Shown piece by piece: positions 45,701 to 55,700 of a stretch of DNA of 64,000 bases; the stretch's first letter is position 1, and every line of letters begins with the position of its first letter. Position numbers and translations under genes: made by a program. Under the pieces are notes generated by a model. That model searched no databases. It saw only the letters and a program-made list of their open reading frames with translations, and was not told where the DNA came from. The stretch is from Globodera rostochiensis (taxonomy: Eukaryota; Nematoda; Chromadorea; Rhabditida; Heteroderidae), in contig JAEVLN010000031.1 of NCBI GenBank assembly GCA_018350325.1, forward strand, positions 417,472 through 481,471, given 5' to 3'.

Positions 45701-46276
45701 TAGTGGTAAGAATTTTAATAGTTTTTGGATCAGTTGAAGGGGGCTCGGCGGTGCCGATAGGCGCCGCCGAGAAAATTTTGAAGGTTTTGTTATAGAAAAT
45801 GGGCCAAAAAATGCATCGCGGAAGGGCAAAAAAATGATTAAAACATTTTAAAAAATCAAATAAGATCAAAATTTTCCGGACATTTTCGAAATCCAGATTC
45901 CGAGTCTTGACTTGAGACTTTTTTCAAAAAAATTTATTTTTAGGTTCAGACAAAACTCGAGAAAACAAAATGTTAGCCGTTTTATTAGGGGGTTTTGTAG
46001 GTGATCGGCGATGCCAATAGGCGTCGCCGAGAGGAAAAAATGAAAATTCTTACGATTTTATTAAGAAAACTTGCGGGATGCTTTTTTAATTGTTGAAAAA
46101 GGTGAGATAGAACGCCAAACGAGAGAAAGTTAGAGAAAGAAAGGAAATTTGTTTAATTCTCTCGCACTCTCTATTTATTGGGGGGTACATTTTTGGTTTG
46201 AAAAGAATTTATGCCAAAATCACTTTTTGAATTCTTCTTCAAATACGATTCGGAATTGGACAAAACGGGTGTTATA
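45701..46276. other. Gene-free flank of the satellite
   Basis: Contains two copies of the dispersed palindrome (45745-45770 and the worn 46005-46030) with their AAAATTTT tails. No gene seen. Confidence 0.6.
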
Positions 46277-46455
46277 TAGAGCCCAGAACGAGACGAGATC
46301 TCGTCTCGAGATCTCGAAAAATCTCGACGAGATTCTCGAGAAATCTCGACCTCGAGATCTCGCTCGACTAAAAATGAGCTTCACGAGATTTTCGAGACCG
46401 AGATTTTTCGAGAATCTCGACTCGAGATCTCGCTCGAAGCTCAAGTCCGGGTTTA
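46277..46455. mobile_element. 179-bp hAT-like element, TCGAGATCTCG family
   Basis: Ends TAGAGCCCAGAACGAG and AAGCTCAAGTCCGGGTTTA, perfect 8-bp duplication GTGTTATA (46269-46276 and 46456-46463). The interior is GAGATCTCG and TCTCGAAAAATCTCG palindromes. Confidence 0.9.
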
Positions 46456-47770
46456 GTGTTATATTTGTTTTTCTGGACCTAAAATCCCCTAAAATTCCCT
46501 GCTGGTGAGTGATGTGGTTGCCTGGGGTTCAAACCCCGGCTGTGTAAGTAGTTTTTTGTGTCTTTCAAGTAACTTCATGGCAAAGAAAAACAAATATTTT
46601 TTCTTTAAATATGTATTAAAGATTTTTAAAATCGAAGGTAATTTATTTTTTTAAGAAAGTTACTAGCAAATTAATTTTCAAAAATTTTAACCGATTCAAA
46701 AAAGATTTACATAAAGAATTATTAAGAAAAAGTCTCGGGTGTAGTATAGTTTACGGCCCGCGCCAAAAACAGTTGAAACATATTTCAATCTATCTGTCTA
46801 GACGAGTTATGTACGAAAAAAATAGGTCTCCAGGTTCGGAAATGCGTTTAACCCGGTTTTGAACGGACGGACCCCAACTCGTTCCCCTTATCAGCAGTTT
46901 TTTGGTTATAACTTTTTTCAAATCTAACCAAATCAAACATTTTCGGTATCATTCAAAAGCCTGCAATGGGTAGAAGCTTTCAAACGTAAAAGCTAAGCGA
47001 TTGGCCAAACCTCAAAGAAGTTATAGCCAGAAAACGCTTTTTTGGCCACACTTGGCCATAACTTTTTTGCGATATTTTCGATTACGAAACAATACGATAC
47101 GATACGATATACAGCCCTGTTATATAAGCATCAAAATGCAAAATTTATCAAAAATAAATAAAATATGGACAGAAATTACCAAGTTGAAATAAACTAGGTC
47201 TAAGATTTTTAGGTTCGAAAAAATCTCAAAATAGGTACCTTAATAAGTGAGACAAAGAGCCAAAATAGGTAATAAAAATCGGGTTTATAAGCAAAAATAG
47301 GTGCAAAAAATTTGAATTTTATTATATTTTTTGAAAATTTTTCAAAAAATTTGTGATCTTGGCAAGAAAAATTCGAATTTTATTGCACTTTTTCAAAAAA
47401 AAAAAATTTAAAAACGCTTAAATAGTGCCAAAATGTCTTTTTTACTTGAAATGGGTTTTTGCCAATATTTTAGGTGAAAGATCCAAAATAGGGTTTTTTA
47501 GGTTCGGATTGGTGAGTTAAAACGACGAAATTTCCGACTAAAAACATGTTTTTCGTGCACAACTCACCAAAACAAAGCTGCCAAAAAAATAGCTAAAAAC
47601 CTAAAAATCTTAGCCCTAATACATAAACTGAAAACCCTAAGGAAACTTGTAGAACGAGATATAAATGCAGTCTGTTTCAGTTGGCACACTACGAGCCTTT
47701 CCACCAAATACATTCTTAAATTTAAATAAATTAAATCTTTAATTAATTAAATTTTCTAAGTTAATAAAGC
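46456..47770. other. Gene-free stretch; T-arm-like fragment and satellite relatives
   Basis: 46525-46545 has GGGGTTCAAACCCC, an excellent tRNA T-arm, but the rest of a tRNA cannot be folded around it. 46905-47065 holds ATAACTTTTTT, GCGATTGG and AAGTTATAGCC words like the satellite. The remainder, including the 3' flank of the minus-strand gene at 47771, shows nothing. Confidence 0.5.
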
Positions 47771-48733
47771 CTAAATTAGCCTACAACCAATAAAACTGAC
47801 TTGTCGACGACTGACCGGAGCATCAACAGTTTTTGCGCTAATTTCATGAACTACTGCTGGTTTCTTGGCCTTTTTCACAGATTGTGAATTTCCTCGTCTG
47901 CGGTTTTTGGCATTGCCCGTCCCTTCATTGTTGTTTATGTTTTGCACCATGTTCGAGGCGTTCAAATGGCCAAGATCGGACTCTGGTAGTAGTAACGCCG
48001 GCGGCGGCTTCCACTCTCCAGAACTAGGCTTTAGTGCAAGCGCTTGTTGTTGCTCAACAACATTGGTGTTTCCTGCTGCTGCAGTTGCTCCAACCACATT
48101 CAGCAAACCCGAGGACACCAGAAGCGCTCCGAACGCAACATTTCGGACAATCTTGCCAACTCCTCCACTACCTCCACTAGCTACGTGCTGGGAATAACGG
48201 CCCCCTCCTGGTTGGTTGTAATAGCCCCATCCTGGTTGGTTGTAATCGCCTCCTCCTGGTTGGTTGTAATAGCCCCCTCCTGGTTGGTTGTCATAGCCCC
48301 CTCCTGGTTGGTTGCCCCCTCCTGGTTGGTTGTAATAGCCTCCTCCTGGTTGGTTGCCCCCTCCTGGTTGGTTGCCCCCTCCTGGTTGGTTGTAATAGCC
48401 CCCTCCTGGTTGGTTGCCCCCTCCTGGTTGGTTGTACGGAAAGGGATTTGGTTCGTTGTTGCCCGGAACAACAGGCGCTGACGGGTCGTACGGAAAATCG
48501 GGCGGTGGAAAAGCTGGTAAAACGGGTGCTGGTAAAACGGGTGCTGGCGGGTTGTCCGGAATGGGCGCTGAAAATTGGGCATACTTAGAAACAAAAAGTG
48601 CAAAATGAAATCCCTCCCGAACGAAATCCCGATCCCGTAACTACACTCCATCAGAGAACAAACGCTTAAAAGCCAATTTGTTTAAAAGAGTTTTGCTCAA
48701 GGGGCTGGGCTCACTCATCATTAAGGCTGGCAT
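47771..48733 (-). CDS. Unrecognised proline-rich protein with an NQPGGG repeat domain (299 aa model)
   Basis: Two exons joined in phase: 48647-48733 (MPALMMSEPSPLSK...LFSDG) and 47771-48583, through a 63-nt GT/AG intron. The second exon starts YAQFSAPIPDNPPAPVLP, proline-rich; residues about 78-159 hold eleven repeats of NQPGGG or YYNQPGGG (one PGWG, one YDN, one DYN); then a hydrophobic stretch around 172-200 (VAFGALLVSSGLLNVVGA), a Gln/Asn part and a basic segment with NRRRG and KKAKK. No signal peptide is seen in this model; an unseen upstream exon could supply one. It sits 318 bp downstream of the pectate lyase on the same strand. Glycine-rich tandem repeats of variable number also occur in secreted cyst-nematode HYP effectors, but their units (for example YERGGG) differ and I do not claim homology. 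Confidence 0.6.
48196..48440 (-). repeat. In-frame 18/24-bp coding minisatellite (11 units)
   Basis: Eleven units of CCTCCTGGTTGGTTG (plus strand), either 18 or 24 bp long, alternate irregularly. All lengths are multiples of three, so copy-number change keeps the frame; near-identity of units implies recent turnover. Confidence 0.9.
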
Positions 48734-48874
48734 TTTCAGGCAAATGCCTATTCTCGATTTGGAGTACTTTTTTCTCAAGAATCTCGTCGAGATTTTTCGA
48801 GATCTCGCCTCGTTACGGTAACTAATTTAAACAGTTAGTTTTCGATACAAAATTATACAATGCCAACACATATG

Positions 48875-48952
48875 ATGACACGCGGTGGGGACTTGAACTC
48901 ACACACTTTCTCTCACCGTGGGCAACTCTAACCACTGAGCTACGCAGGTCAT
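48875..48952 (-). other. tRNA-like sequence (degenerate), between two minus-strand genes
   Basis: On the minus strand: ATGACCTGCG at the 5' end can pair with CGCGTGTCAT at the 3' end (8 of 10), a good A box TAGCTCAGTGGTTAGAG and B-box-like GAGTTCAAGTCCCC. The T stem is disrupted and the anticodon stem unclear. Probably a tRNA pseudogene or SINE. Confidence 0.4.
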
Positions 48953-49051
48953 CCTTTTCTTTGCCTCTCCCCCCCCCCTTCCTTATCACCACAGGGGGCA
49001 AGTGAAACTTGCTCAGCCATTTCGGCACTATCGAGAGCCCAAATGCTCGCA

Positions 49052-50419
49052 CTAACTGGGATTGTTAATTGGCGACATGCTGTAGGAACAGGGCCCATGT
49101 CCGGCTTCAGTTGGTAAGTACTCGGCAATCGGGCGCATGGGCTTCATCTGTTTGACGCCTTCGTATGTCTGTAAATATAAAAATAGAAATTCAAACAAAA
49201 AAATAAATTGTTAGCAATAATGTTTACTTGACAAACGTATTCTGTAGCCGTATTCGGCGAATCCTGTCCATATAAAACCAGTCCAGTAATTGAAGCCGTG
49301 TCACCGTAGTTTTCGTTTAGTGCTAAAATATAAATTCAAATTATAGTGAATTAAATTGTAAATTTTACAAGCAATCGTAAGGCCAGGTCCCAGTATTGTA
49401 ACATTGGACATTTGCACATTGCGTTGCATCTGATCAGCACAGTTTCCACAAGAGCACCAGACTTTGCCATAGCGCCCTTAAGAATTTAAATTATTAATTT
49501 TTGAAATTCAAATTTGAATATTTTCTTTCAAAACCACCTTCAGCACAAAAGTCTTGTATGCTGGTGGTTCCGCGGCCAGATTGTGTGAAATACTGGATGA
49601 TTTAAATATAATTTTAATTTAATCAAAAAATGTAAATTATTATTTTCACTTTAACCTTATCCGGCGAGCCTAGACCGACTCCTCCAATGACATAATAAGA
49701 GTTGGTAACGTCGGGGTCTTTGTACCCAAAGCCGGCACCGTGGTAACACAATTTTTTAAAGCTTCAAATTGTTTTTTAATTAATAAATTAATTAATTTTT
49801 TTTAAATGTTTACGAAATGTTTTTGAGGGTGCAGCTGCCCTTACAGTAAATTCCCATGCCGGCATTGTCCAAAATGGCATTTTCAATGGTCACACCGTCC
49901 TCCAGTACCATCATATCTTTCATGTTGCCGTTGTTCACATCGCAATCACCATTCAGAAGGTCGGAACTGCCGACAAATGTTGTGTATTCGAAGTCCTTAT
50001 CCTAAAGAATTAAGAAAAAACAAAATCCAATTTTTTTTTTGTTTTTCTTAAAATGCATATTAATTCTAAATTGGAGTATTTAATAGAGCCCGGTCGAGAC
50101 GAGAATCTCGACTCGAGATCTCGAAACATCTTGATTCGTGATCTCGCTCGAAGAAATTTTCCGAGATTTTTCCGAGAATCTCGGCTTTTTTGAGCATCTT
50201 GTTTCGAGATCTCGAAAAATCTCGTCTCGAGATCTCGAAAAATCTCGTCTCGAGATCTCGCTCGAAGCTCAAGTCCGGGCTCTAGTATTTATGTTCACAA
50301 ACCGTAGCAACAAGTATTGGTGAGTCTACTGTAACTGTTTGGCTCGATTGAGGGAAGTTGCACAACGCGCGCAATTGGAAAATTTGCACAAAAATTGTGA
50401 GGAGAATAAAAAAAAGCAT
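49052..50419 (-). CDS. pel: Secreted pectate lyase, polysaccharide lyase family 3 (divergent)
   Basis: Seven exons (50303-50419, 49814-50001, 49656-49761, 49538-49592, 49369-49476, 49228-49322, 49052-49168), all GT/AG, join to 261 residues, a normal length for the family. Residues 1-20 form a signal peptide (MLFFILLTIFVQIF, then Ala-Leu-Cys). Family landmarks in order: VTVDSPI, EYTTFVG, LEDGVTIENAILDNAG, GIYCKGSCTLKN, GSPDKYFTQSGRGT, CSCGNC, NVTILGPG, NENYGDTA and the C-terminal TEAGHGPCSYS. PL3 enzymes cleave de-esterified pectin by beta-elimination; in plant-parasitic nematodes they are gland-secreted into host roots. Odd: after CTLKN most members have W-W-E-D-V-G-E-D-A; here it is SFKKLCYHGAG, so the acidic cluster is missing (see findings). 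A hAT-like element sits in intron 1. Confidence 0.93.
50084..50284. mobile_element. 201-bp hAT-like element in pectate lyase intron 1
   Basis: Ends TAGAGCCCGG and CCGGGCTCTA, flanked by GTATTTAA and GTATTTAT (7 of 8). The interior is CTCGAGATCTCGAAAAATCT palindromic units. Same family as 46277-46455. Confidence 0.88.
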
Positions 50420-50654
50420 TTTTGGTGATTTTTTTTGCGCAATTATACTTAGGAATAATAAGCGGCTTCGAAACTGTTAAATTTACAATTATTAAATTAA
50501 CAAAAATTGTTTTTAAAAAAAATGTCGTTTCAAAATTATTTCCATAACTGACTTTTGACAGAGGGGGAAATAATTGATTCATCTAATAAGCATACATATT
50601 GATAGAATTTTTTTAAATGAATAATGGCAAAAATTTCTCTTTAAAATAGTGCCA

Positions 50655-50895
50655 AATATTGTAGCGTGGAGTGTGGAATTTTGGCAAATATTGTAGCCTG
50701 GAGTTGGGGCACATGGAATTTTGGCAAATATTGTAGCCTGGAGTTGGGGCACATGGAATTTTGGCAAATATTGTAACGTGGATTTGACGGCACATGGAAT
50801 TTTGGCAAATATTGTAACGTGGATTTGACGGCACATGGAGGAATATAGAGAAAGTGCCAAATAATGTAGCGTGGAGTGGGGGCACATGGAATATG
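50655..50895. repeat. 40/41-bp minisatellite upstream of the pectate lyase, about 6 units
   Basis: Units GGCACATGGAATTTTGGCAA followed by ATATTGTARCSTGGA occur in two subtypes (GCCTGGAGTTGG and ACGTGGATTTGAC), arranged as two of each between worn outer copies. It lies 240-480 bp upstream of the ATG, in what would be the promoter region. Confidence 0.9.
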
Positions 50896-52479
50896 GAGAA
50901 AAAGGGCAAAATATTATAAAAAAAATGTTACCTTTTTAATTATATTTAATATTTTAATTTGTTTTAAATCGGCAAAAACAAAAAAAGCTGGGCAAAAAAT
51001 GTAGGCCCAAAGTTAGAAATACGAAGAAAATGCCAAAAATATAAATCGACTTGCTTTCGCTTGATCAACGGTTCAACAAACGGAGGCCTTCTGGGCAAAC
51101 AATTAATTTTGTTTGATTCAGTGAAGCGTCCGGAGTGCCATAATTGACTGAGGGAAGGAGGGGCAGGGGAAATGGGCATTGGGGGACGAATGGGGACGAT
51201 GGCATTTGGGGACAAGACACCCGGACACTGGTGGGCGCTTGGCCTCCCATCCCGAACTCCAAGCTCTAAAACATACTTTGTTTGATTTGCTTTTTTAATA
51301 ACTAAGTTATGACTGATGCGCCAAAACGACCGGTACCCAAGAAATCAGATTAGATTAAAATTAAGAAAAAACAAAATGAATACGATCGATTTTCTCAAAA
51401 TGATGCGATCTAAAGCAATTTTTTCGGTGGCCAAGGTCAAAATTGTTTGCTGACTCTATGCAGATTAAAGTGTGAAAAAATTAATGTCGTTATTTTTATT
51501 ATACCATTTTTAAGGAATTTCATAAATTCTGTACAATTGCCAATTTTTATTAAATAGCAATTTTATTGCCTTAATCTTGTAAAGCATCTTTAAGGGAAAA
51601 TCATTGATTTATTTACTCGGGTTTATTTGTCTAAGACTGAATAAATTGTCTAGCCTAAATTTTATGTCAAACCAAAAGTTGGATCTGCATCAATTTTACT
51701 ACACAATACTTTTTAAAAAGCGTGGCAAATATTTGAAAAAAACAGAAAATAATGAATTAATACAATTTTTTGGGATCTTCATTTGGTCATGAAATTTAAA
51801 ATTTTATATCTGCCACGAACAAGGAGCATTAGGGGGCCTATTATGTTCACACCCAGACAACAACTATGATTTTCGTAATTTAACGTACTATTTTGGAAAT
51901 TGAATTTAAACCGTTTTAAATAACCGATTTAAATCTTATAAAGACTTACCTTTTGCAGATTTTCAAAGCGGGCTTAAACCGGTCAAAACACGCTTTAAAC
52001 TTTTCCGCATAAATTCTTGATCAAAAATTCGGTTTAAGCACCAAAAAAACCTAAAAGTGTTTTTTTGAAATTTTTTATGATTTGGCTCTTCGGACCTTTT
52101 GTCTTTTTCCCCACTACCGGATTCGTTTTTATGGCACTTTTCTTAAGAACTTTTGGAAAAACTCAGAATTTTTTTGAATTTTTGACCAAAAAATCCCAAA
52201 ATATGGATTTATTCTCAAAAAAGCCAAATGGCTGTGATTATATTTTTGAAGTTGCAGACAAATAACGCTTGTTATGAATCATTCCAAACTCACTAAAACC
52301 AAATAAACTTACAGAAAAATCACCAATTTGTATTTTGGTAGGAAATCGTCCGATTTTGTTCAGGGCCTAAATTTTTTGGTGCCAAAATTGGCCGACCCGC
52401 CAAGCGATGTGCCAACGTCGACAACACGCGCAAAACCGTGTTTTTTTTTCATCAAATCATGCTTAGAAAGGCCACAAAA
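50896..52479. other. Gene-free stretch between the pectate lyase and condensin 3' end
   Basis: Mostly AT-rich. A more G/C-rich patch at 51060-51280 has minus-strand open frames but no family resemblance and could be an unplaced exon; support is too weak for a call. 51940-52050 shares words (GATCAAAAATTCGG, AGCACCAAA) with 5420-5460. Confidence 0.5.
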
Positions 52480-52700
52480 ATCTGTGCGATCAGAAAGAGA
52501 GAGATAAAATTTATGGCTTTTTTGAATACACAAAAAAGTGATCAGAAAACAAGGAAAGGGGAGATCGATGCGATCAGAAAGCAAAAAAAGGGGAGATCGA
52601 TGTGATCAGAAGGCAAAAAAAGGTGAGATGGATGTGATCAGAAGCAAGGAAAGGGGAGATGGATGTGATCAGAAAGTAAGGAAAAGAGAGATCGATTGAC
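52480..52700. repeat. 32-37 bp minisatellite with GATCAGAAA core, about 5 units
   Basis: Units run GATCGATGYGATCAGAAAGC followed by AAAAAAAGGGGA, with A/G-rich variation. It lies just downstream of the condensin stop codon. Similar TGATCAG words recur in condensin introns (53505-53560, 55910-55960, 56430-56530). Confidence 0.8.
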
Positions 52701-52777
52701 GTGAACGGGCGCGGGAATTTTGGGAGATTTATGCAAATTTGGGTGAAGAGTTTGTTTTGAGACCCGGCAAATCCGTC

Positions 52778-55700
52778 TTATTGTAGTGCCACGCTCCGTC
52801 TCCGTGTCTCATCGCTTCGGCGTCCTCCCAGCTCCAAGTCCTCTGCCTCCCGCGGCACGAAAGTAACTGATTGTTGTGAACGACCAGTTATGACCAAAAA
52901 AAGTGACTATTGGTTAGCCGCCGTTCATGATCAAAAAACTTCATCGATCGGTCGGTCTGTCTGATCAAAAGGATAAACAACCGGTCATTCATGTCCAAGG
53001 ATCGTATGTACTGCTTCTTCAGGCTCCTAGCACATACCCTGTTGCTGCAGTCGTGGCGGTTGTTGTGGCAGTTGTTGCTGCTGCAGCTCCAACGCCGCCT
53101 CTTTGGCCTTCAACACTGGGGCAACGCAGCGCCAGCCGACCACCCGTTCGCCATGTCGCTCCACCAGCTTGTCCACCAACTTCTCCAGCTTCTGCTGGTC
53201 GTTGTACAGCCATTGCAGCAAAAATTGCAAAATTTCTTGCACCCGCGCCTCGCCGTCCTCCTCCTGCTGCTCGGATGCGTCCACATCCACCAACAATTTG
53301 TCAATGATCGCCGGAAGGTTGTTGTACAAAGCGTTGTGCTAAGCAAATTATTAAATGTTAAAGAATTTTTAAATGCTTTCCGAATGCCTTTATGCTTCAG
53401 AAAAAAAGGTAAAAAAATGGAATAATCCAAAAATTCCGGAAAAAGAAACACGATAACAACAAAACTGAATGTGAATGCCCTGCTTTGGCGAAAGGTAAAA
53501 GCCCGTTTAGATCACTCTTTTCTTGATCAAGTCTGCACCAAACAAAATCTGATCAACCCAATCGACAGCACGCGGGTATGACCTAGGTTCTGTGATCCGT
53601 GTTAGATGGGTTGGTTGGTTCAGATCACTTTCAAAACAAAACATTCTGACATCTCCAACAACAGAAAAAAACAGTGTTCCCGTTGACCACCTTTTTGCCC
53701 ATCTCGCAGAACAGTCCGTGTGCTGCGGTCACAATGTGCGACGGGTTCTTGTCCGGCAGCAGACAGTAGGCCATGTCGGCAACACACGCGTTGATCTTGA
53801 TCTGGTCCTTCAGCAACAAATGCGCGCACATCAGCAGACACGTGTAGCGCACACCGGAGTTCTCGTCGCGGACCCTCAAGTGGCAAAATTGTTACTATTA
53901 AATATTTTTGGAACAAATTTAAATCAAAAAATTATCAAAAATTTGAGCGCAACCAAATAGTTGGATTTTCTGTCTATTCAAAATTTCTTATTCGAATGGA
54001 CCAAGCCTGTCGGGTTTAGCTTTGATTTAAATTTCTAAAATCCAGAATAAAAAAAAACAAAAAAACCCACTTTTGAATAAACGTGTCATTGAACGTGTTG
54101 AACACGTTGGGGAAGCGGAACGACAGGTCGGCCATCATAATGATCATGTTGTTGCGCATGCGCACCGATGCGGCGTCGAAGAAAGAGAAAAAGGTGGCCA
54201 AAAACGTTTTACAGCAACGCGCACTGAACGAACGGAAGAAAATGGTAAAATTTCCGAAAATTCTCAACAACAAAAAAATTGTATTTATTTATTATTCTTC
54301 ACTTCACAAGCATGAATTTGGACAGGCACAGCAGTGTCGACTCCACCACAACATTGCGCCAGTTGATGTGGTTGTCTAGCACGGCCATGAGCACCGGTAT
54401 GGTTCGACCTGTGCAAAAAGTTGCGGACGGTATGTTGTTGTTGGAACGTATTATGGGACAGTGATGTTCAGCCCCAGGTTCTGGGAACCGCGGAAAATTC
54501 GGACACCGTTTTGGAACTCATCAATTATATATAGTATTGAAAATTGTACTGTTAATTTTAAATTGACAAAAAAAAAAGAACTGGTATACCAAACCGAAAA
54601 CATTTTGAAGTCTCGTTGGAACCGGAACCGCGAAAATTCGACAAAAAATTGATATGAATAAAATATAAGCGCCCGCTTTTTTGTCTCAAAATTTGGCAAA
54701 ACGAAATTATTGACCAATGATGGTGTCCTGCGCAAAAGTGTCCTTGTCGAGCACCCGTTGCAGGCACATTTGGTTCTTCTCCTCTTCAGAAATTTCTAAG
54801 AATCCAAAATTGTTTTTTTAAGAAAATTTCGGCGTAAATGTTTACGAAATATGTACACTGACTCAGGGACGTAGTTAGAAAAAAATTTCGGAGGGGGGAA
54901 TTGATCCATCTGAGCGCGGCGCTCAGATGGCATTCCCATTTGAGCGCCAGGGGCGGCCCGGCGGTGCCGATAGGCGCCGCCGGGAAAATTTTTTTGATTT
55001 TTGATGGCAATTTGTTAAGAAAATTGATCAAAAAGTTGTAAAAGTGTAAAACAATAGGGTCCCCCCTCACCATTTTATGCGTTTTCGGGCTCTTCCCCCG
55101 ACCGATCGATTTATTCACCTCATAGATGGCCAAGGGGGGAGGGGTCGGCTCGAGCGCTGCGAGGTGCGATGTTAGAAGGGGTAGGGGTGGGGTTGCCGAG
55201 GCTTCGCGTGCGATGTTGTAGGCCAGAGCGCCGGCGCTCAAATGGCAAGCCAACTGAGCGCCATCTGTTTTTATTTCGCGCGCGATTTTTTCAACAACTT
55301 TTTAGTCGAGGGGCGGGGGGGGGGGGGGGGTCGGCGGTGCCGATAGGCGCCGCCGAGAAAATTTTTGACATTTTGGCTCAATTTGTTAAGAAAAATTGGT
55401 CCAAAATTTACATTTGCGATGTTATTTCTCTCTTTTTTTTTCCTACGCTGAGAAAAAATTTTCTTTTTCAAAATTTTGGAATTTTGGTGCGAAGTTGTTA
55501 CAGTGGGGAGTGCCCGTGTGCGGCGTTGGGGGGGGGGGGGGGGGTCTGACCCCTCCCCCCCCCCCCTTGGCCATCTATGATTCACCTTGGCCAAGCCCAA
55601 AGTCATCGTCGTCGTCGTCACCATCATCTGCATCACCGCCGCCGCCGCCGTTTTCGGCATTCTTTTCACGGACACTGTGATGCAATGGCGGCCGATTGGA

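Noticed and set aside
46525..46545. tRNA gene
   Set aside because: Only the T-arm (GGGGTTCAAACCCC) is convincing; no acceptor stem, D arm or anticodon arm can be folded around it.
48044..48481. Plus-strand frame with repeated SWLVVIAP
   Set aside because: Antisense shadow of the NQPGGG repeat; the minus-strand reading has splice sites, varied flanking sequence and a sensible composition.
51065..51262. Pro-rich minus-strand frame as an exon
   Set aside because: No family resemblance, no neighbour exon and only a possible acceptor; noted as G/C-rich patch only.
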